Shown: piece by piece, positions 35,521-45,163 of the stretch
Layout of the letters: each line of letters begins with the position of its first letter
How positions within the stretch are numbered: the first letter of the stretch is position 1
Source of the DNA: Holophaga foetida DSM 6591
GTDB lineage: Bacteria > Acidobacteriota > Holophagae > Holophagales > Holophagaceae
NCBI RefSeq assembly: GCF_000242615.2
Contig: NZ_KI912268.1
Location: 1,770,551 to 1,834,550, forward strand
Direction of reading: 5' to 3'
DNA length: 64,000 nucleotides
The notes under the pieces: generated by a model
The model's input: only the letters and a program-made list of their open reading frames with translations
The model's database searches: none
What the model was told of the DNA's origin: nothing
Position numbers and translations under genes: made by a program

Positions 35521-37830
35521 ATGCTCACGAACCACTCGGTAAAGCAGCGCCTGACCCTCCTGATGCTCTTCATCACGGGCCTGACCATCCTGGGCAGCTA
35601 CGGGATCTTCCTGATCTATGAGCGCCAAGCCCTGAGGCAGGCCCTGCAGGAGAACCTCATCACGCAGGCGAGGACCCTGGCCAGCAGCGTGGACGCAGAC
35701 CTGGAATTCGGTGTGCAGAGCGCGGCAGAAAAGACTCTCAACACCCTCTCATCCAACAAGCGGATTCAGTTCGCGGCGGTGTATGACAGCACTGGAAACG
35801 TTTTTGCGGCGTACCCGAGTACCGCACCTCGCGCCAGCATGCCCGTCAGTCCCCAGGCCGATCACATTGAATTCCAGGCCAACAGCCTGCGAATCTTCCG
35901 CAAGGTGGAAAAGAACGGGCGGATTTTGGGCATGGTCTGCATCCAGAGCGATCTGGAGGAGATCCGCCAACGTCTCATGTGGGCGGTGGTCCCCATCTCC
36001 ATCGCCACCCTGGTCCTTTTCTCCCTGGTCTTCCTGGCATCCCTTTGGATGAAGAAGAGGATCTTCAGCCCCATCCTCCAGCTCTCGGAATCCGCCCGCC
36101 GGATCACCGAGGCAAAGGACTACAGCATCCGACTGGAGCAGCATGAGGGAGGTGAACTGGGTGTGCTGACCGAATCCCTCAACGATATGCTCACACAGAT
36201 CCAGGCCCGTGACGCCCAGCTCCTGGGCTACCAGGGCAGCCTGGAGGAGCAGGTGGCCCAGCGCTCCGAGCAGCTCCTGCGGGTCAACACCCAGCTCCTC
36301 ATCGCCAAGGAACGGGCCGAGGAGGCCAGCCGGGCCAAGAGCGCCTTCCTCGCCAACATGAGCCACGAACTGCGGACACCCCTGAATGCGATTCTCCTCT
36401 ACAGCGAACTCGTATCAGACGAAATGGAGGAGCGGGGGATGCAGGACGTGGTCCCGGACCTGGAAAAGATCCGGGGGGCTGGCAAGCACCTCCTGTCCCT
36501 CATCGACGAGATCCTGGACCTCTCCAAGATCGAGGCGGGCCGCATGACCGCCTACATCGAGGAGTGCCACATCCCCTCAATCCTCACGGATGTGGTGGCC
36601 ACGGTCGAACCCCTGGTCACCAAGAACCGGAACAGCTTCAAGGTCGAGGCGGATCCCGCCATTGAAAGCATCCGTTCCGATATGAAAATGCTCCGCCAGA
36701 CTATCTTCAACCTCCTGAGCAATGCAGCCAAGTTCACCCAGGACGGCGAGATCCGGCTGCAGGTCCTGCCCGACAGGGATCCAGCCTTCGTACAGTTCAC
36801 GGTCTCGGATACCGGCATCGGCATGACCGAGGACCAGGCCACCAGGATCTTCCAGGAATTCACCCAGGCGGATGATTCCACCACCCGCCGATTTGGCGGC
36901 ACGGGGCTGGGCCTGACCCTCTGCCGGAAGTTCACGGAACTCCTGGGGGGTTCCATTTCGGTCGTCAGCAGACCCGGCGAAGGCTCTACCTTCATCGTGC
37001 GCATCCCCCGCAACACCCCGGCACCGGTCAAGCCCACTGGCAAGTTCGTGCCGACCCAGCAGCCCAGCCTGCACCGGGGCAAGATCCTCATCATTGACGA
37101 CGATCCCTCCCTGCGGGAGGCCGTGTCCCGGATGCTGACCAAGGAGGGCTTCTGGGTGGCCATGGCCTCCGATGGTGAGGAAGGCATCCAGATGGCCAAG
37201 GTCCTGCGCCCCCACGTCATCACCCTGGATATCGCCATGCCCGGCATGGATGGCTGGCAGGTGCTCGGCAAGCTCAAGGCCGACCTGGACCTGAAGAACA
37301 TTCCCGTCGTCATCCTCACCATGCTGGATGGACGCAGCAAGGGCTATGCGCTGGGAGCCTCGGCCGTGGTCCAGAAGCCCGTGTCCAAGGAAGACCTCCT
37401 GGCGGTCATCGCCAGTGTCGAAACCGGCCAGAGCGAGGCCCCGATCCTGGTGGTGGAGGATGATGCCGCCACCCAGGATGTGCTCCATCGCATCATTACC
37501 GAAGGGGGATGGGAGTCCCGGAAGGCCATGAACGGACAGGAGGCCCTGGAGCTGATCCAGTTCGAACGGCCCAAGCTGATCATCCTGGACCTCATGCTGC
37601 CGGAGATGGACGGCTTCCAGCTCCTCACGGAGCTGCAGAACCACCAGGACTGGCGGGAAATCCCCATCATCGTCCTCACCGCCAAGGATCTCACCCCAGA
37701 GGACCTGAAGCGGCTGGAGGTGGACCAGATCCACCACGTCTTCCGGAAAGGGGCCTGTTCCAAGGACGAGCTCGTGGAAGCCGTGAGATCCATTGCCCTG
37801 CGCTGGCTCAAACCCGGCGCGGAAGTCTGA
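35521..37830 (+). CDS. CHASE8 hybrid histidine kinase with two receivers
   Basis: 769 residues: membrane helix (about 14-33), periplasmic CHASE8-like sensor (about 40-145), second helix (about 155-177), HAMP, coiled coil, HisKA with His282 (NMSHELRTPLN), ATPase domain (NLLSNAAKF, DTGIGMTED, FGGTGLGLTL) and two receivers, with phospho-Asp in VITLDIAMPGMDGW and LIILDLMLPEMDGF. ATG at 35521 is preceded by GGAGG. With YfiR upstream and a lone receiver and a receiver-kinase downstream, it heads a probable multi-step phosphorelay. What YfiR senses is not known. Confidence 0.92.
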   Translation: MLTNHSVKQRLTLLMLFITGLTILGSYGIFLIYERQALRQALQENLITQARTLASSVDADLEFGVQSAAEKTLNTLSSNKRIQFAAVYDSTGNVFAAYPSTAPRASMPVSPQADHIEFQANSLRIFRKVEKNGRILGMVCIQSDLEEIRQRLMWAVVPISIATLVLFSLVFLASLWMKKRIFSPILQLSESARRITEAKDYSIRLEQHEGGELGVLTESLNDMLTQIQARDAQLLGYQGSLEEQVAQRSEQLLRVNTQLLIAKERAEEASRAKSAFLANMSHELRTPLNAILLYSELVSDEMEERGMQDVVPDLEKIRGAGKHLLSLIDEILDLSKIEAGRMTAYIEECHIPSILTDVVATVEPLVTKNRNSFKVEADPAIESIRSDMKMLRQTIFNLLSNAAKFTQDGEIRLQVLPDRDPAFVQFTVSDTGIGMTEDQATRIFQEFTQADDSTTRRFGGTGLGLTLCRKFTELLGGSISVVSRPGEGSTFIVRIPRNTPAPVKPTGKFVPTQQPSLHRGKILIIDDDPSLREAVSRMLTKEGFWVAMASDGEEGIQMAKVLRPHVITLDIAMPGMDGWQVLGKLKADLDLKNIPVVILTMLDGRSKGYALGASAVVQKPVSKEDLLAVIASVETGQSEAPILVVEDDAATQDVLHRIITEGGWESRKAMNGQEALELIQFERPKLIILDLMLPEMDGFQLLTELQNHQDWREIPIIVLTAKDLTPEDLKRLEVDQIHHVFRKGACSKDELVEAVRSIALRWLKPGAEV

Positions 37831-37841
37831 GAGGGTGTGAC

Positions 37842-38216
37842 ATGGCCAAGATCCTGCTGGTGGAAGACAATGAAATGAACCGGGATGTCCTCTCCCGTCT
37901 CCTGAAACGCCGCGGCTACGAGCTATTCTTCGCCGAAGATGGGGAATCGGCCATCCAGATGACCCTGGAACTGGCCCCGGACCTCATCCTGATGGACATA
38001 AGCCTTCCGAAGATGGATGGAAACGAGGCTACGCAGCACCTCCGGGCACAGAGCGCCTGCGCCCATCTGCCCATCATCGCCCTGACGGCCCACGCCATGG
38101 CCAGCGACCGGGACAAGGCCATGGCAGCCGGGTGCACCGACTACGAGACCAAGCCCGTGGACTTCCCCCGGCTACTGGAGAAGATCGAGAAGCACCTCAA
38201 GCAGGTGAAGCCATGA
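37842..38216 (+). CDS. Single-domain response regulator
   Basis: A 124-residue stand-alone receiver of CheY type: acidic pocket ILLVEDNEMNRD, phosphorylated Asp in LILMDISLPKMDG, Thr in IIALTAH and Lys in YETKPVD. It follows the hybrid kinase by 11 bases and overlaps the next kinase by ATGA. Lone receivers of this type carry phosphate between kinases or act on other proteins; here its neighbours point to a phosphate shuttle between the two kinases. Confidence 0.93.
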   Translation: MAKILLVEDNEMNRDVLSRLLKRRGYELFFAEDGESAIQMTLELAPDLILMDISLPKMDGNEATQHLRAQSACAHLPIIALTAHAMASDRDKAMAAGCTDYETKPVDFPRLLEKIEKHLKQVKP

Positions 38217-39358
38217 GCCTTGAGGGACACATCCTCATCGTGGACGACCTGGAGACCAATCGGGAAGCCCTGGCCCGCCTCCTGGAACGGGAGGGGCTCA
38301 GCTCCGAAACCGCCTGCGAAGGGAACGAGGCCGTTCAGAAAGCCAATTCGGGCCTCTTCGACACCATTCTCCTGGACGTCATGATGCCCGGAATGGACGG
38401 CATCGAGACCCTGGGAGTCCTCAAGCAGGATCCCGGAACCCGCGATATACCGGTGCTCATGGTCTCAGCCCTGGACCAGGGACAGGCGGTGCGCCATTGC
38501 ATTGAGATGGGGGCCGATGACTACCTGACCAAGCCCATCGACCGCCTCATGCTCCGATCACGCCTCTCGGCCTGCCTGCGGCGGAAACATCTCCAGGACC
38601 GGGAACGTGACTTCATAACCCGCCTCCAGGCCTCCAACGAAGAGCTGCGCCGGGTGAACCTCCTGAAGAGCCGCCTCCTCGCCATCGCCGCCCATGACCT
38701 CAAGAATCCCCTGACCACCCTCATGCTGCTGGTGGACCAGCTGGGGGACCTGGGGGAATCGCCTGCCCAGCCCTCCATCCAGCGGAAGGCCACCCAGCGG
38801 ATCCGAGGCTCCGTGGAGAAGATGCTAGGAATCCTCCAGGCCCTGCTGGATTCAGCCGCCATGGAGGCAGGGCATCTGATCCTGCACAAGCACCCGGTGG
38901 ATCTTCTGGAACTCACCCGCACCATCGTGGAGGAGAACCTGTCCTACGCCGAATCCAAGCACATCGAACTGATGCACCAAGTGGACACCCCCGGGGACTG
39001 GATGGTGGAGGCGGACGATATCCGGATCCGGGAGGCCCTGGACAACCTGGTCAACAACGCCATCAAGTTCTCGCCCTTCCAGTCCCGGGTGGAACTGATC
39101 ATGCAGCGTGAGGGGGCCTGGATCCGCGTCAGGGTGAAGGACCAGGGACCGGGCCTCACCGAGGAGGACAGGAACCACGCCTTCGGGATGTATCAGCGCC
39201 TTTCGGCCCAGCCCACCGGGGGGGAATCCTCGACGGGCCTGGGGCTTTCCATCGTCAAGCAGATGGTGGAACTCCACGGAGGCCACATCGAGATCGAAAG
39301 CGAACCGGGCCAGGGCGCCAGCTTCCTGGTGGACCTGCCGGGGATCAGAGTTTTCTGA
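38213..39358 (+). CDS. Receiver-histidine kinase (cytoplasmic)
   Basis: 381 residues without membrane helices. An N-terminal receiver (about 5-125; [12 protein letters not shown], Asp in [12 protein letters not shown], Lys in YLTKPID) is joined by a coiled coil to HisKA with the acceptor His in [11 protein letters not shown] and an ATPase domain ([27 protein letters not shown]). The HDLKNP form of the H-box is that of the HPK subfamily in which the kinase is switched by its own receiver. It is the last gene of the YfiR operon; its end overlaps the convergent CorC-like gene by 14 bases. Confidence 0.93.
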   Translation: MSLEGHILIVDDLETNREALARLLEREGLSSETACEGNEAVQKANSGLFDTILLDVMMPGMDGIETLGVLKQDPGTRDIPVLMVSALDQGQAVRHCIEMGADDYLTKPIDRLMLRSRLSACLRRKHLQDRERDFITRLQASNEELRRVNLLKSRLLAIAAHDLKNPLTTLMLLVDQLGDLGESPAQPSIQRKATQRIRGSVEKMLGILQALLDSAAMEAGHLILHKHPVDLLELTRTIVEENLSYAESKHIELMHQVDTPGDWMVEADDIRIREALDNLVNNAIKFSPFQSRVELIMQREGAWIRVRVKDQGPGLTEEDRNHAFGMYQRLSAQPTGGESSTGLGLSIVKQMVELHGGHIEIESEPGQGASFLVDLPGIRVF

Positions 39359-40595
39359 TCCGCACCTGGAGCACCCGGGGGCCCTCCATCCGCAGCACCG
39401 TAAAACACGCTCCGTCCAGTTCCAGGCGCTCCTCGGGCTTGGGGATGTGTCCCAGGCGGGCCATGATCAGGCCCGCCACGGTGTCGAAGCCCTCCCGTGC
39501 CCAGGAGAGGCCCAGGTGTTCCTCCAGGTCCTCCATGTGGACCTGGCCGGAAACGAGGAACTCATCGGCCGACAGGGCCTGGATCTCGGAACAGCCCTCG
39601 TGCTCTTCCCCGATCTCCCCCACCACTTCCTCCAGCAGGTCCTCCACCGTCACCAGGCCGGAAACACTTCCGAACTCGTCCACCACCAGGGCCATCTGGC
39701 TCCGGACCCGCTGGAGTTCCCGAAGGAGCTCGACGGTGGGCTTGCTTTCCGGCACGAACATGGGTGTCTTGGCCAACTGGTGGAGATCCATGGGCTCCCC
39801 GGGATTCCCCTGGATGAGGTCCTTGAGGAGCAGAATCCCGACCATGTGATCGATGGTGCCCCGGAAGACCGGGAGGCGGGAGTGGCGACCGGTTCGGAAG
39901 GCCGCCCAAACTTCGTCCGGGCCGGCTTCGTCGGAGATGGCCTGGATGAGGGTGCGGGGCGTCATCACCTCCCGCACCACGGTATCGCCGAAGCCCACCA
40001 CGTTGCGGATCAGCTCCCGGTCATCCTCCTCCAGGATGCCTTCGGCCTCGCCCTCCTCCAGCAGCGCCGTCACGGCGTCGTCAGTGACCCCCTCATCCTC
40101 CTCGTCCCGGACCTTCTCCTGGGCCTCCCGCCGCCGTTCGACGTGGCGGGCCAGAGGCACCACCAAGGGAGCCAGAAGCCGATGGACCGGCGCGTAGAAG
40201 GGGAAGATCCGCATCAGCCAGGGGGCGGGCTCCCGGGCCACCAGGAGGGCGGGAAGAGCCAAGTCCATGCTCCAGAGGTAGACCAGGACCAGGAACCCAA
40301 GGCTCCAGACGCCCCCCCGTATCCAGAAGGAGATCGGCCAGACCAGGACCAGGAGAAGCACCAGGAGCCCCTGATTCACCAGGGTGATGCCGAGCCCCAG
40401 GGCGTGGGAACGCTCCAGGAGCTGGGCGAGCAGGGGATTGAGGACCGCCTCCTCCTCCAGCAGCCGACGGCGCTGAATGGAAGGCAGTGCGTGGAAAGCC
40501 TCCCGCAGAATCGCCATGAGGGCACGGTAGACCAGAACGAGGGCCAGGAGGGCCATCAAAAGAGAGGATAGGGGACTACTGGCAGGGTCGCTCAC
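39345..40595 (-). CDS. HlyC/CorC-family (CNNM-like) protein with CBS pair
   Basis: 416 residues. The N-terminal half carries about three to four membrane helices; then a helix leading to [12 protein letters not shown], two CBS motifs (about 215-335, with [24 protein letters not shown] and [28 protein letters not shown]) and the C-terminal CorC/HlyC domain (about 340-415, [20 protein letters not shown]). Such proteins are linked to Mg2+/Co2+ homeostasis. The membrane part is not the textbook DUF21 domain in every motif, so its transport role is less sure. GTG at 40595 overlaps the upstream gene's stop by GTGA. Confidence 0.85.
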   Translation of the reverse strand: MSDPASSPLSSLLMALLALVLVYRALMAILREAFHALPSIQRRRLLEEEAVLNPLLAQLLERSHALGLGITLVNQGLLVLLLVLVWPISFWIRGGVWSLGFLVLVYLWSMDLALPALLVAREPAPWLMRIFPFYAPVHRLLAPLVVPLARHVERRREAQEKVRDEEDEGVTDDAVTALLEEGEAEGILEEDDRELIRNVVGFGDTVVREVMTPRTLIQAISDEAGPDEVWAAFRTGRHSRLPVFRGTIDHMVGILLLKDLIQGNPGEPMDLHQLAKTPMFVPESKPTVELLRELQRVRSQMALVVDEFGSVSGLVTVEDLLEEVVGEIGEEHEGCSEIQALSADEFLVSGQVHMEDLEEHLGLSWAREGFDTVAGLIMARLGHIPKPEERLELDGACFTVLRMEGPRVLQVRIRKL

Positions 40596-41980
40596 GGGGC
40601 CGATTCTATCAGGCGCTTGTCTTCATCACTCAGTTTCCTCCCCCGCCGAGCCTTTTCCCGGGCCACTTCCCGGGGGTCGTGACTGAGGCCGTCCGGGGTG
40701 GGAGGCAGGCCCTTCCGGACCCGGGCCTCATTCAGGAAGGGATAGGGTTCCTTGGCCATTTCCGGACTCCGCCGGAAGTAGGCGTAGGTCATCCACCCCC
40801 CGGCGATGAAATAGATCCCCAGGAGCCAGAGCCCCACCCGCTGGATCTTCCAGGCCAGATCCCCGGCCCGGCGGACCCGCTGCCAGCCCCAGGCCGCGAG
40901 GAGGCTCAAGCCGATAACCAGCACCGTGAGCCCCAGGGTGCCGCCCCAACCCAGGGCGTACCACTCCCACCCCGTAAGGCGCCGGATCGGCGCGGCCAGC
41001 ATCAGCCCGAAGACCAGGTTCAGGTGCAGCATGTAAAGCAGCAGCGATTCCATTCCCGCCGCCATCACAAGATTCGGCCCCGGGAACCGGGGGCGCACCC
41101 GCTCGAACCAGCCCAGGAAGGCCCCGGCCAGACACACGAGCCCGATACGCTGGGCCACGCTGGGCAGGGTCGTGTTGTGGAGCCGCCAGGCGTCTTCGGC
41201 AGGCCAGGTGCCACTCCAGAGCCAGGTGCGGGCGTAGAGGGAGCCCCAGACCAGCAGGACCAGCCCCAGACCCGCCAGGAAGCTCAGCCACTGGGATTCG
41301 CTCCAGCGGGCCAATCCCTCCCGGGGCATGACCCGGAAGTGACGATAGAGCGCCCCCAGCACCGACCCGAAGGCGGCGAAGGAGAACCAGGGAAAGAGGG
41401 GAAAGAGGGCCGTCACCCCGCGATCCGGATTCCCGTTGATCAGCCCCCGGATGGGCAGCCAGAGCCCTTCGGCCACGCCATGCCGCCAGAGGTGGGGTGC
41501 CGCCCAGGCGGCGCCGATGGCCAGCGCCAAGGCCGCGAGGGCGTAGGCCCCGGGCTTCCGGATGGCCCGGGCCAGGCCCTGGAGGATGAGGAGGGAGAAC
41601 ACGATGCACTGGAGCACATCGATCTTGAAGAGTTCCCGGAGCCGCTGGGGCCAGATGAGCACCGTCCACTCGGCCAGGGTGAGCCCGGGGGCGTGGAGGG
41701 CGTAGGCGCAGATCAGGATGAATCCCAGGCGCTTAGCGGTGGGCCAGAAGGGCCGGATGCTGCCGTCGGGCCTGAAGGTGGAGAGGACCAGGCTGTATCC
41801 CGCGCAGAGGATGAAGCTGGGGGCCACAAGGCCGTTCAGGTAGTTAAGCCACTCAGGGGTCATTCCCTTGTGAAGGTAGACGTTCACGACATGGACTTCG
41901 ATCATGACGATCACAGCCCACCCACGGAGCAGGTCAATCCATTCACAGCGCCGCGAGGGCGTCAGGTCGTTCCAGGTCAA
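40592..41980 (-). CDS. Polytopic membrane protein, DUF1624 / acyltransferase-like
   Basis: About 462 residues with roughly ten membrane helices. The opening RRCEWIDLLRGWAVIVMIEVHVVN matches the R-x-x-x-[IL]-D-x-L-R-G-x-A-[VI]...H start of DUF1624 and heparan-glucosaminide N-acetyltransferase-like proteins, where the His is proposed to carry the acyl group across the membrane. TTG at 41980 with GGAGG five bases upstream is preferred; the frame extends to ATG at 42106, but that would overlap the ComF promoter region and add a non-conserved 42-residue tail. The C-terminal tail is charged and cytoplasmic. The acceptor is unknown. Confidence 0.78.
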   Translation of the reverse strand: MTWNDLTPSRRCEWIDLLRGWAVIVMIEVHVVNVYLHKGMTPEWLNYLNGLVAPSFILCAGYSLVLSTFRPDGSIRPFWPTAKRLGFILICAYALHAPGLTLAEWTVLIWPQRLRELFKIDVLQCIVFSLLILQGLARAIRKPGAYALAALALAIGAAWAAPHLWRHGVAEGLWLPIRGLINGNPDRGVTALFPLFPWFSFAAFGSVLGALYRHFRVMPREGLARWSESQWLSFLAGLGLVLLVWGSLYARTWLWSGTWPAEDAWRLHNTTLPSVAQRIGLVCLAGAFLGWFERVRPRFPGPNLVMAAGMESLLLYMLHLNLVFGLMLAAPIRRLTGWEWYALGWGGTLGLTVLVIGLSLLAAWGWQRVRRAGDLAWKIQRVGLWLLGIYFIAGGWMTYAYFRRSPEMAKEPYPFLNEARVRKGLPPTPDGLSHDPREVAREKARRGRKLSDEDKRLIESAP

Positions 41981-42104
41981 CGGAGCCTCCGGATCAGCAT
42001 GAGGGGTCAGACATGAGGGGGGGACTCCGTGGAGGCTGGCGACCCGTCGGACGTAACAGGACACACGTCGAAATGGTACCATCCCCCCATCCCCCAGGCA
42101 GTCC

Positions 42105-42815
42105 ATGAACCTTTTTTCAGCATCCCAACAGCTTGCACTCCTGCTCCGTTCCGGACTCCGTTGCCGTGGCTGCCTCGGGCCCCTGGACCGGGCTTCGGAA
42201 GCGGGGCTTTGCGGCGGGTGCTGGGAAGGACTTCTGCCCCTTCCCGAGCTGCGCTGCCCGCGCTGCGCCCTGGAGCACGACCCGGATCAGGCCTGCCCGG
42301 AGCCAGTGGCCTGGGAATGGGGAGACGCATTCTGGGGCTACCACGGCGGGCGCCCCCCCCTGGGGGCCCTCCTTCTGCCCGGCATCAAGAACGGCGAACT
42401 GGGGTGGAAGAAGGCCCTGCTGCGCCGAGCCAGCGCAGCTCCCCTGCCCGACTTCGCCAGGGAAGCGGACCTCGTCACCAGCGCCCCGGCCACCAGACTG
42501 CGCAGGTTCATGAGAGGCTTCGATCTCGCAGAGGAGTTCGGCAAGGTCCTGGCCAAGCGTACCGAACGCCCCTGGCACCCCCTCCTGCGCAAGGCGTGGA
42601 GGGCAGGCCGCCAGGGAACCCGCAATGAAACAGATCGAAGGCGCCTGCCCCAGAAGGCCATCCAACTTGCCCGGAGGATCAACCTGGACCACAAGGTTAT
42701 CCTTCTGGTGGATGACGTCTGGACCACCGGCACCACCCTCCTCCGTTGCGCCCAGGCGTTGAAGGAAGGAGGAGCCCAGGAAGTCAGAGTGTTGAGCATC
42801 TTCCGGGCGCTGTAG
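42105..42815 (+). CDS. ComF family phosphoribosyltransferase-like protein
   Basis: A 236-residue ComF-type protein. An N-terminal Cys-rich zinc-finger-like region (CRGCLGPLDRASEAGLCGGCWEGLLPLPELRCPRC) is followed by the PRTase-like domain with VILLVDDVWTTGTTLLRC, the PRPP-binding loop (DDVxTTGTT). ComF proteins are associated with DNA uptake and recombination in naturally competent bacteria, but no competence gene is nearby. ATG at 42105 is in the divergent region with the membrane acyltransferase-like gene. Confidence 0.9.
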   Translation: MNLFSASQQLALLLRSGLRCRGCLGPLDRASEAGLCGGCWEGLLPLPELRCPRCALEHDPDQACPEPVAWEWGDAFWGYHGGRPPLGALLLPGIKNGELGWKKALLRRASAAPLPDFAREADLVTSAPATRLRRFMRGFDLAEEFGKVLAKRTERPWHPLLRKAWRAGRQGTRNETDRRRLPQKAIQLARRINLDHKVILLVDDVWTTGTTLLRCAQALKEGGAQEVRVLSIFRAL

Positions 42816-42824
42816 AATCCATGG

Positions 42825-43886
42825 ATGGGCTTGGAACGCGCTGAAATCCTTACATGGCTGCAAGAGACGGACGAGTCCCGCCTGGAGGAGCTGTGGCGTC
42901 TGGCGGACGAAACCCGCCAGAACGATGTGGGGAGCGATGTCCACCTCCGGGGGCTCATCGAGGTGTCGAACCGCTGCGTGCGGGAGTGCGCCTACTGTGG
43001 GATCAGCGCCTGCGCCCCTAAGGTGGAACGCTATCTCATGACCCGGGAGGAGATCCTGGACTGCGCCGACCGTGCCAAGGCCTGCGGCTTCGGGACGGTG
43101 GTCATGCAGGCGGGGGAGACCCCGGCCATCTCCAGGGAGTGGATGGCGGGCATCATCCGGGAGATCAAGGCCCGCACGGGCCTGGCCATCACCCTCAGCC
43201 TGGGGGAGCGGGAGGAGTCCGAGCTTCGGGCCTGGAAGGAGGCTGGTGCCGACCGCTACCTCCTTCGCTTCGAGACCACGGATCCGGAACTCTACCGGGA
43301 TATCCACCCCAGCCTACCGGGCACCGTCTCCGATCGCATCGCCCAGCTCATGGGGATGCGTGAGATCGGTTTCGAAATCGGCACCGGCGTGATGGTGGGC
43401 ATCCCGGGGCAGACCTGGGAGACCCTGGCCCAGGACATCTGGACCTTCCGGGACTACGGCATGGACATGATCGGCATCGGCCCCTACCTCCCCAGCCCCG
43501 GCACCCCCCTGGACGGCGAACTGGGGCGGAGGCTCAGGGTCAGGGCCGGGGATCGCCAGGTCCCCAACGATCCCCTCACCACCCTCAAGGCCCTGGCCCT
43601 CACCCGTCTGGTCTGCCCCCGGACCAACATCCCCAGCACCACGGCCCTGGCCACCCTGGACCCCAGTTCGGGAAGGGCCAATGGCCTGCTCCGGGGCGCC
43701 AACGTCATCATGCCCAACCTCACCCCGGCCCAGTACCGGGCGCTCTATCAGATCTATCCCGGCAAGGCCGGACTCCATGAGACCGTGGATATCACCGTGG
43801 CCAGGATCCGCGCCCAGATCGAAGCCCTGGGGCGTACCGTGGGACAAGGTCCAGGCACCAGTCCCCGCATGAAAGGAAAGGCATGA
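42825..43886 (+). CDS. hydE: [FeFe]-hydrogenase maturase HydE (radical SAM)
   Basis: A 353-residue radical-SAM protein with the cluster motif in NRCVRECAYCGI (C-x3-C-x2-C), then the HydE-type GFGTVVMQAGE, ITLSLGERE, YLLRFETTDPELYR and GTGVMVGIPGQT stretches and the C-terminal IMPNLTP region. HydE takes part in building the di-iron site of [FeFe]-hydrogenase; PylB and related methylornithine enzymes are close relatives, but the length and motifs favour HydE. HydF, HydG and the hydrogenase are not in the window. Its end overlaps the CDF transporter by ATGA. Confidence 0.88.
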   Translation: MGLERAEILTWLQETDESRLEELWRLADETRQNDVGSDVHLRGLIEVSNRCVRECAYCGISACAPKVERYLMTREEILDCADRAKACGFGTVVMQAGETPAISREWMAGIIREIKARTGLAITLSLGEREESELRAWKEAGADRYLLRFETTDPELYRDIHPSLPGTVSDRIAQLMGMREIGFEIGTGVMVGIPGQTWETLAQDIWTFRDYGMDMIGIGPYLPSPGTPLDGELGRRLRVRAGDRQVPNDPLTTLKALALTRLVCPRTNIPSTTALATLDPSSGRANGLLRGANVIMPNLTPAQYRALYQIYPGKAGLHETVDITVARIRAQIEALGRTVGQGPGTSPRMKGKA

Positions 43887-44872
43887 GCCAGGAAAACAAG
43901 GCCCAGCGGAGCCGGATCCGCCTGGCCCTCCTCTCGATCTTCGCCGGGCTCTTCATCCTGACCCTCAAATACGTGGCCTACCACATCTCCGGGTCCACAG
44001 CCCTGCTCTCCGATGCCATCGAGAGCGTGGTGAACGTCATAGCAGCGGTCTTCGCCCTGGGGGCGGTGCTCTTCTCCGCCCGCCCCGCCGACAAGGAGCA
44101 TCCCTACGGCCACGGCAAGATCGAGCACTTCTCGGCGGCCTTCGAGGGGGGGCTCATCTCGCTGGCGGCGGTCCTCATCGCCTGGGAGGCCATCCACACC
44201 CTTCTCGTCGGGGCGAAGGTCCAGAACCTGAGCCAGGGCCTGGCACTGAACTTCTTCGCGGGCCTGCTGAACGGAGTGCTGGGCCTCATCATGATCCGCA
44301 TGGGGCGCAAGCATCGCTCCAAGGCCCTGGAGGCCGACGGCCACCACATCCTTTCCGACTTCTGGTCGACCCTCGGATTGGCGGCGGGCCTCCTGGTGGT
44401 GAAGTTCACCGGCCTCACGTGGCTGGACCCCATCCTGGCCCTGGGGGTCGCGGCCCTGCTGGCCTGGACAGGCTTCAAGCTGGTCGGGAGCTCCAGCCAG
44501 GCCCTCCTGGATATGGAAGACCCCGAACTCCTGGAGCAGATCCTGGAAATCATCAACCGCATCCGCCCGGTGGATCTCATCGCTGTCCACGACCTCAAGA
44601 CCCTGCGCAGCGGTCGCTACACCCATGTCGACATCCACCTGGTGATCCCCGAGTTCTACACGGTCCACCAGGGGCACGAACTGGTGGAGAGGGTCGGGAA
44701 TCAGATCATCGAGGAAGCGGCCCTCCAGGGCGAATTCAACACCCACCTGGACCCCTGCCAGTGCGCATGGTGCGCCCAGTGCGGCGTGGCCCCCTGTCCC
44801 ATCCGAAAACACCCCCACCAGAACAACGTCCCGCTCACGGTGGAAGCTGCCGTGGCGCCGGGCGACATTTAA
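43883..44872 (+). CDS. Cation diffusion facilitator (CDF) transporter
   Basis: A 329-residue CDF antiporter with about six membrane helices: the metal-site LLSDAIESVVN in helix 2, HPYGHGKIEHF between helices 2 and 3 and the paired helix-5 EADGHHILSDFWSTLG, then a cytoplasmic ferredoxin-like domain (DLKTLRSGRYTHVDIHLVIPE). It exports Zn2+, Fe2+, Mn2+ or similar. The C-terminal tail is unusual: DPCQCAWCAQCGVAPCP carries five cysteines within 15 residues, a possible extra metal or redox site. It is translationally coupled to hydE. Confidence 0.9.
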   Translation: MSQENKAQRSRIRLALLSIFAGLFILTLKYVAYHISGSTALLSDAIESVVNVIAAVFALGAVLFSARPADKEHPYGHGKIEHFSAAFEGGLISLAAVLIAWEAIHTLLVGAKVQNLSQGLALNFFAGLLNGVLGLIMIRMGRKHRSKALEADGHHILSDFWSTLGLAAGLLVVKFTGLTWLDPILALGVAALLAWTGFKLVGSSSQALLDMEDPELLEQILEIINRIRPVDLIAVHDLKTLRSGRYTHVDIHLVIPEFYTVHQGHELVERVGNQIIEEAALQGEFNTHLDPCQCAWCAQCGVAPCPIRKHPHQNNVPLTVEAAVAPGDI

Positions 44873-44884
44873 AAAGATCCACCT

Positions 44885-44915
44885 CCAAGCAACCCCGCCG
44901 CGCGGGGTTGCTTGG
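44885..44915. terminator. Hairpin after the CDF gene
   Basis: A perfect 14-bp stem with arms CCAAGCAACCCCGC and GCGGGGTTGCTTGG and a 3-base loop begins 13 bases after the CDF stop codon. A T-run does not follow on the plus strand, but GATC-TTTTT follows the stem on the minus strand. It probably ends the hydE-CDF transcript. Confidence 0.65.
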
Positions 44916-44989
44916 TAAAGAGAATGACCGAATGCGAATACGCGGCTTCAGGGGGCGATGTAAACCCGAGGGTTTACAGGGTAGGCTCC

Positions 44990-45122
44990 AAGACGCGAAG
45001 AAAAGGCGAGAAAGCCTGATGCCGACAACCTGGCTCGCATGTCCGTCATGCGGCACCGCTTGTTCTTTCTTCTGCTTTTCCTTGGAGCCTTGGAGCCTTG
45101 GAGCCTTGGAGTCTTCGTGGTG
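44990..45122. repeat. Low-complexity inverted-repeat segment with (CCTTGGAG)4
   Basis: The left end GGCTCCAAGACGCGAAG and the right end CTTGGAGTCTTCGTGG are inverted versions of each other. The right part holds four tandem CCTTGGAG units (45080-45111). A short hairpin GTAAACCC/GGGTTTAC precedes it at 44960-44977. The build resembles the outer arms of the trxA-lysS terminator. No gene was seen in it. Confidence 0.6.
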
Positions 45123-45163
45123 AATCATTTTCAGTATTGCAGGCGTTCAGGGCTCTGCCATGG

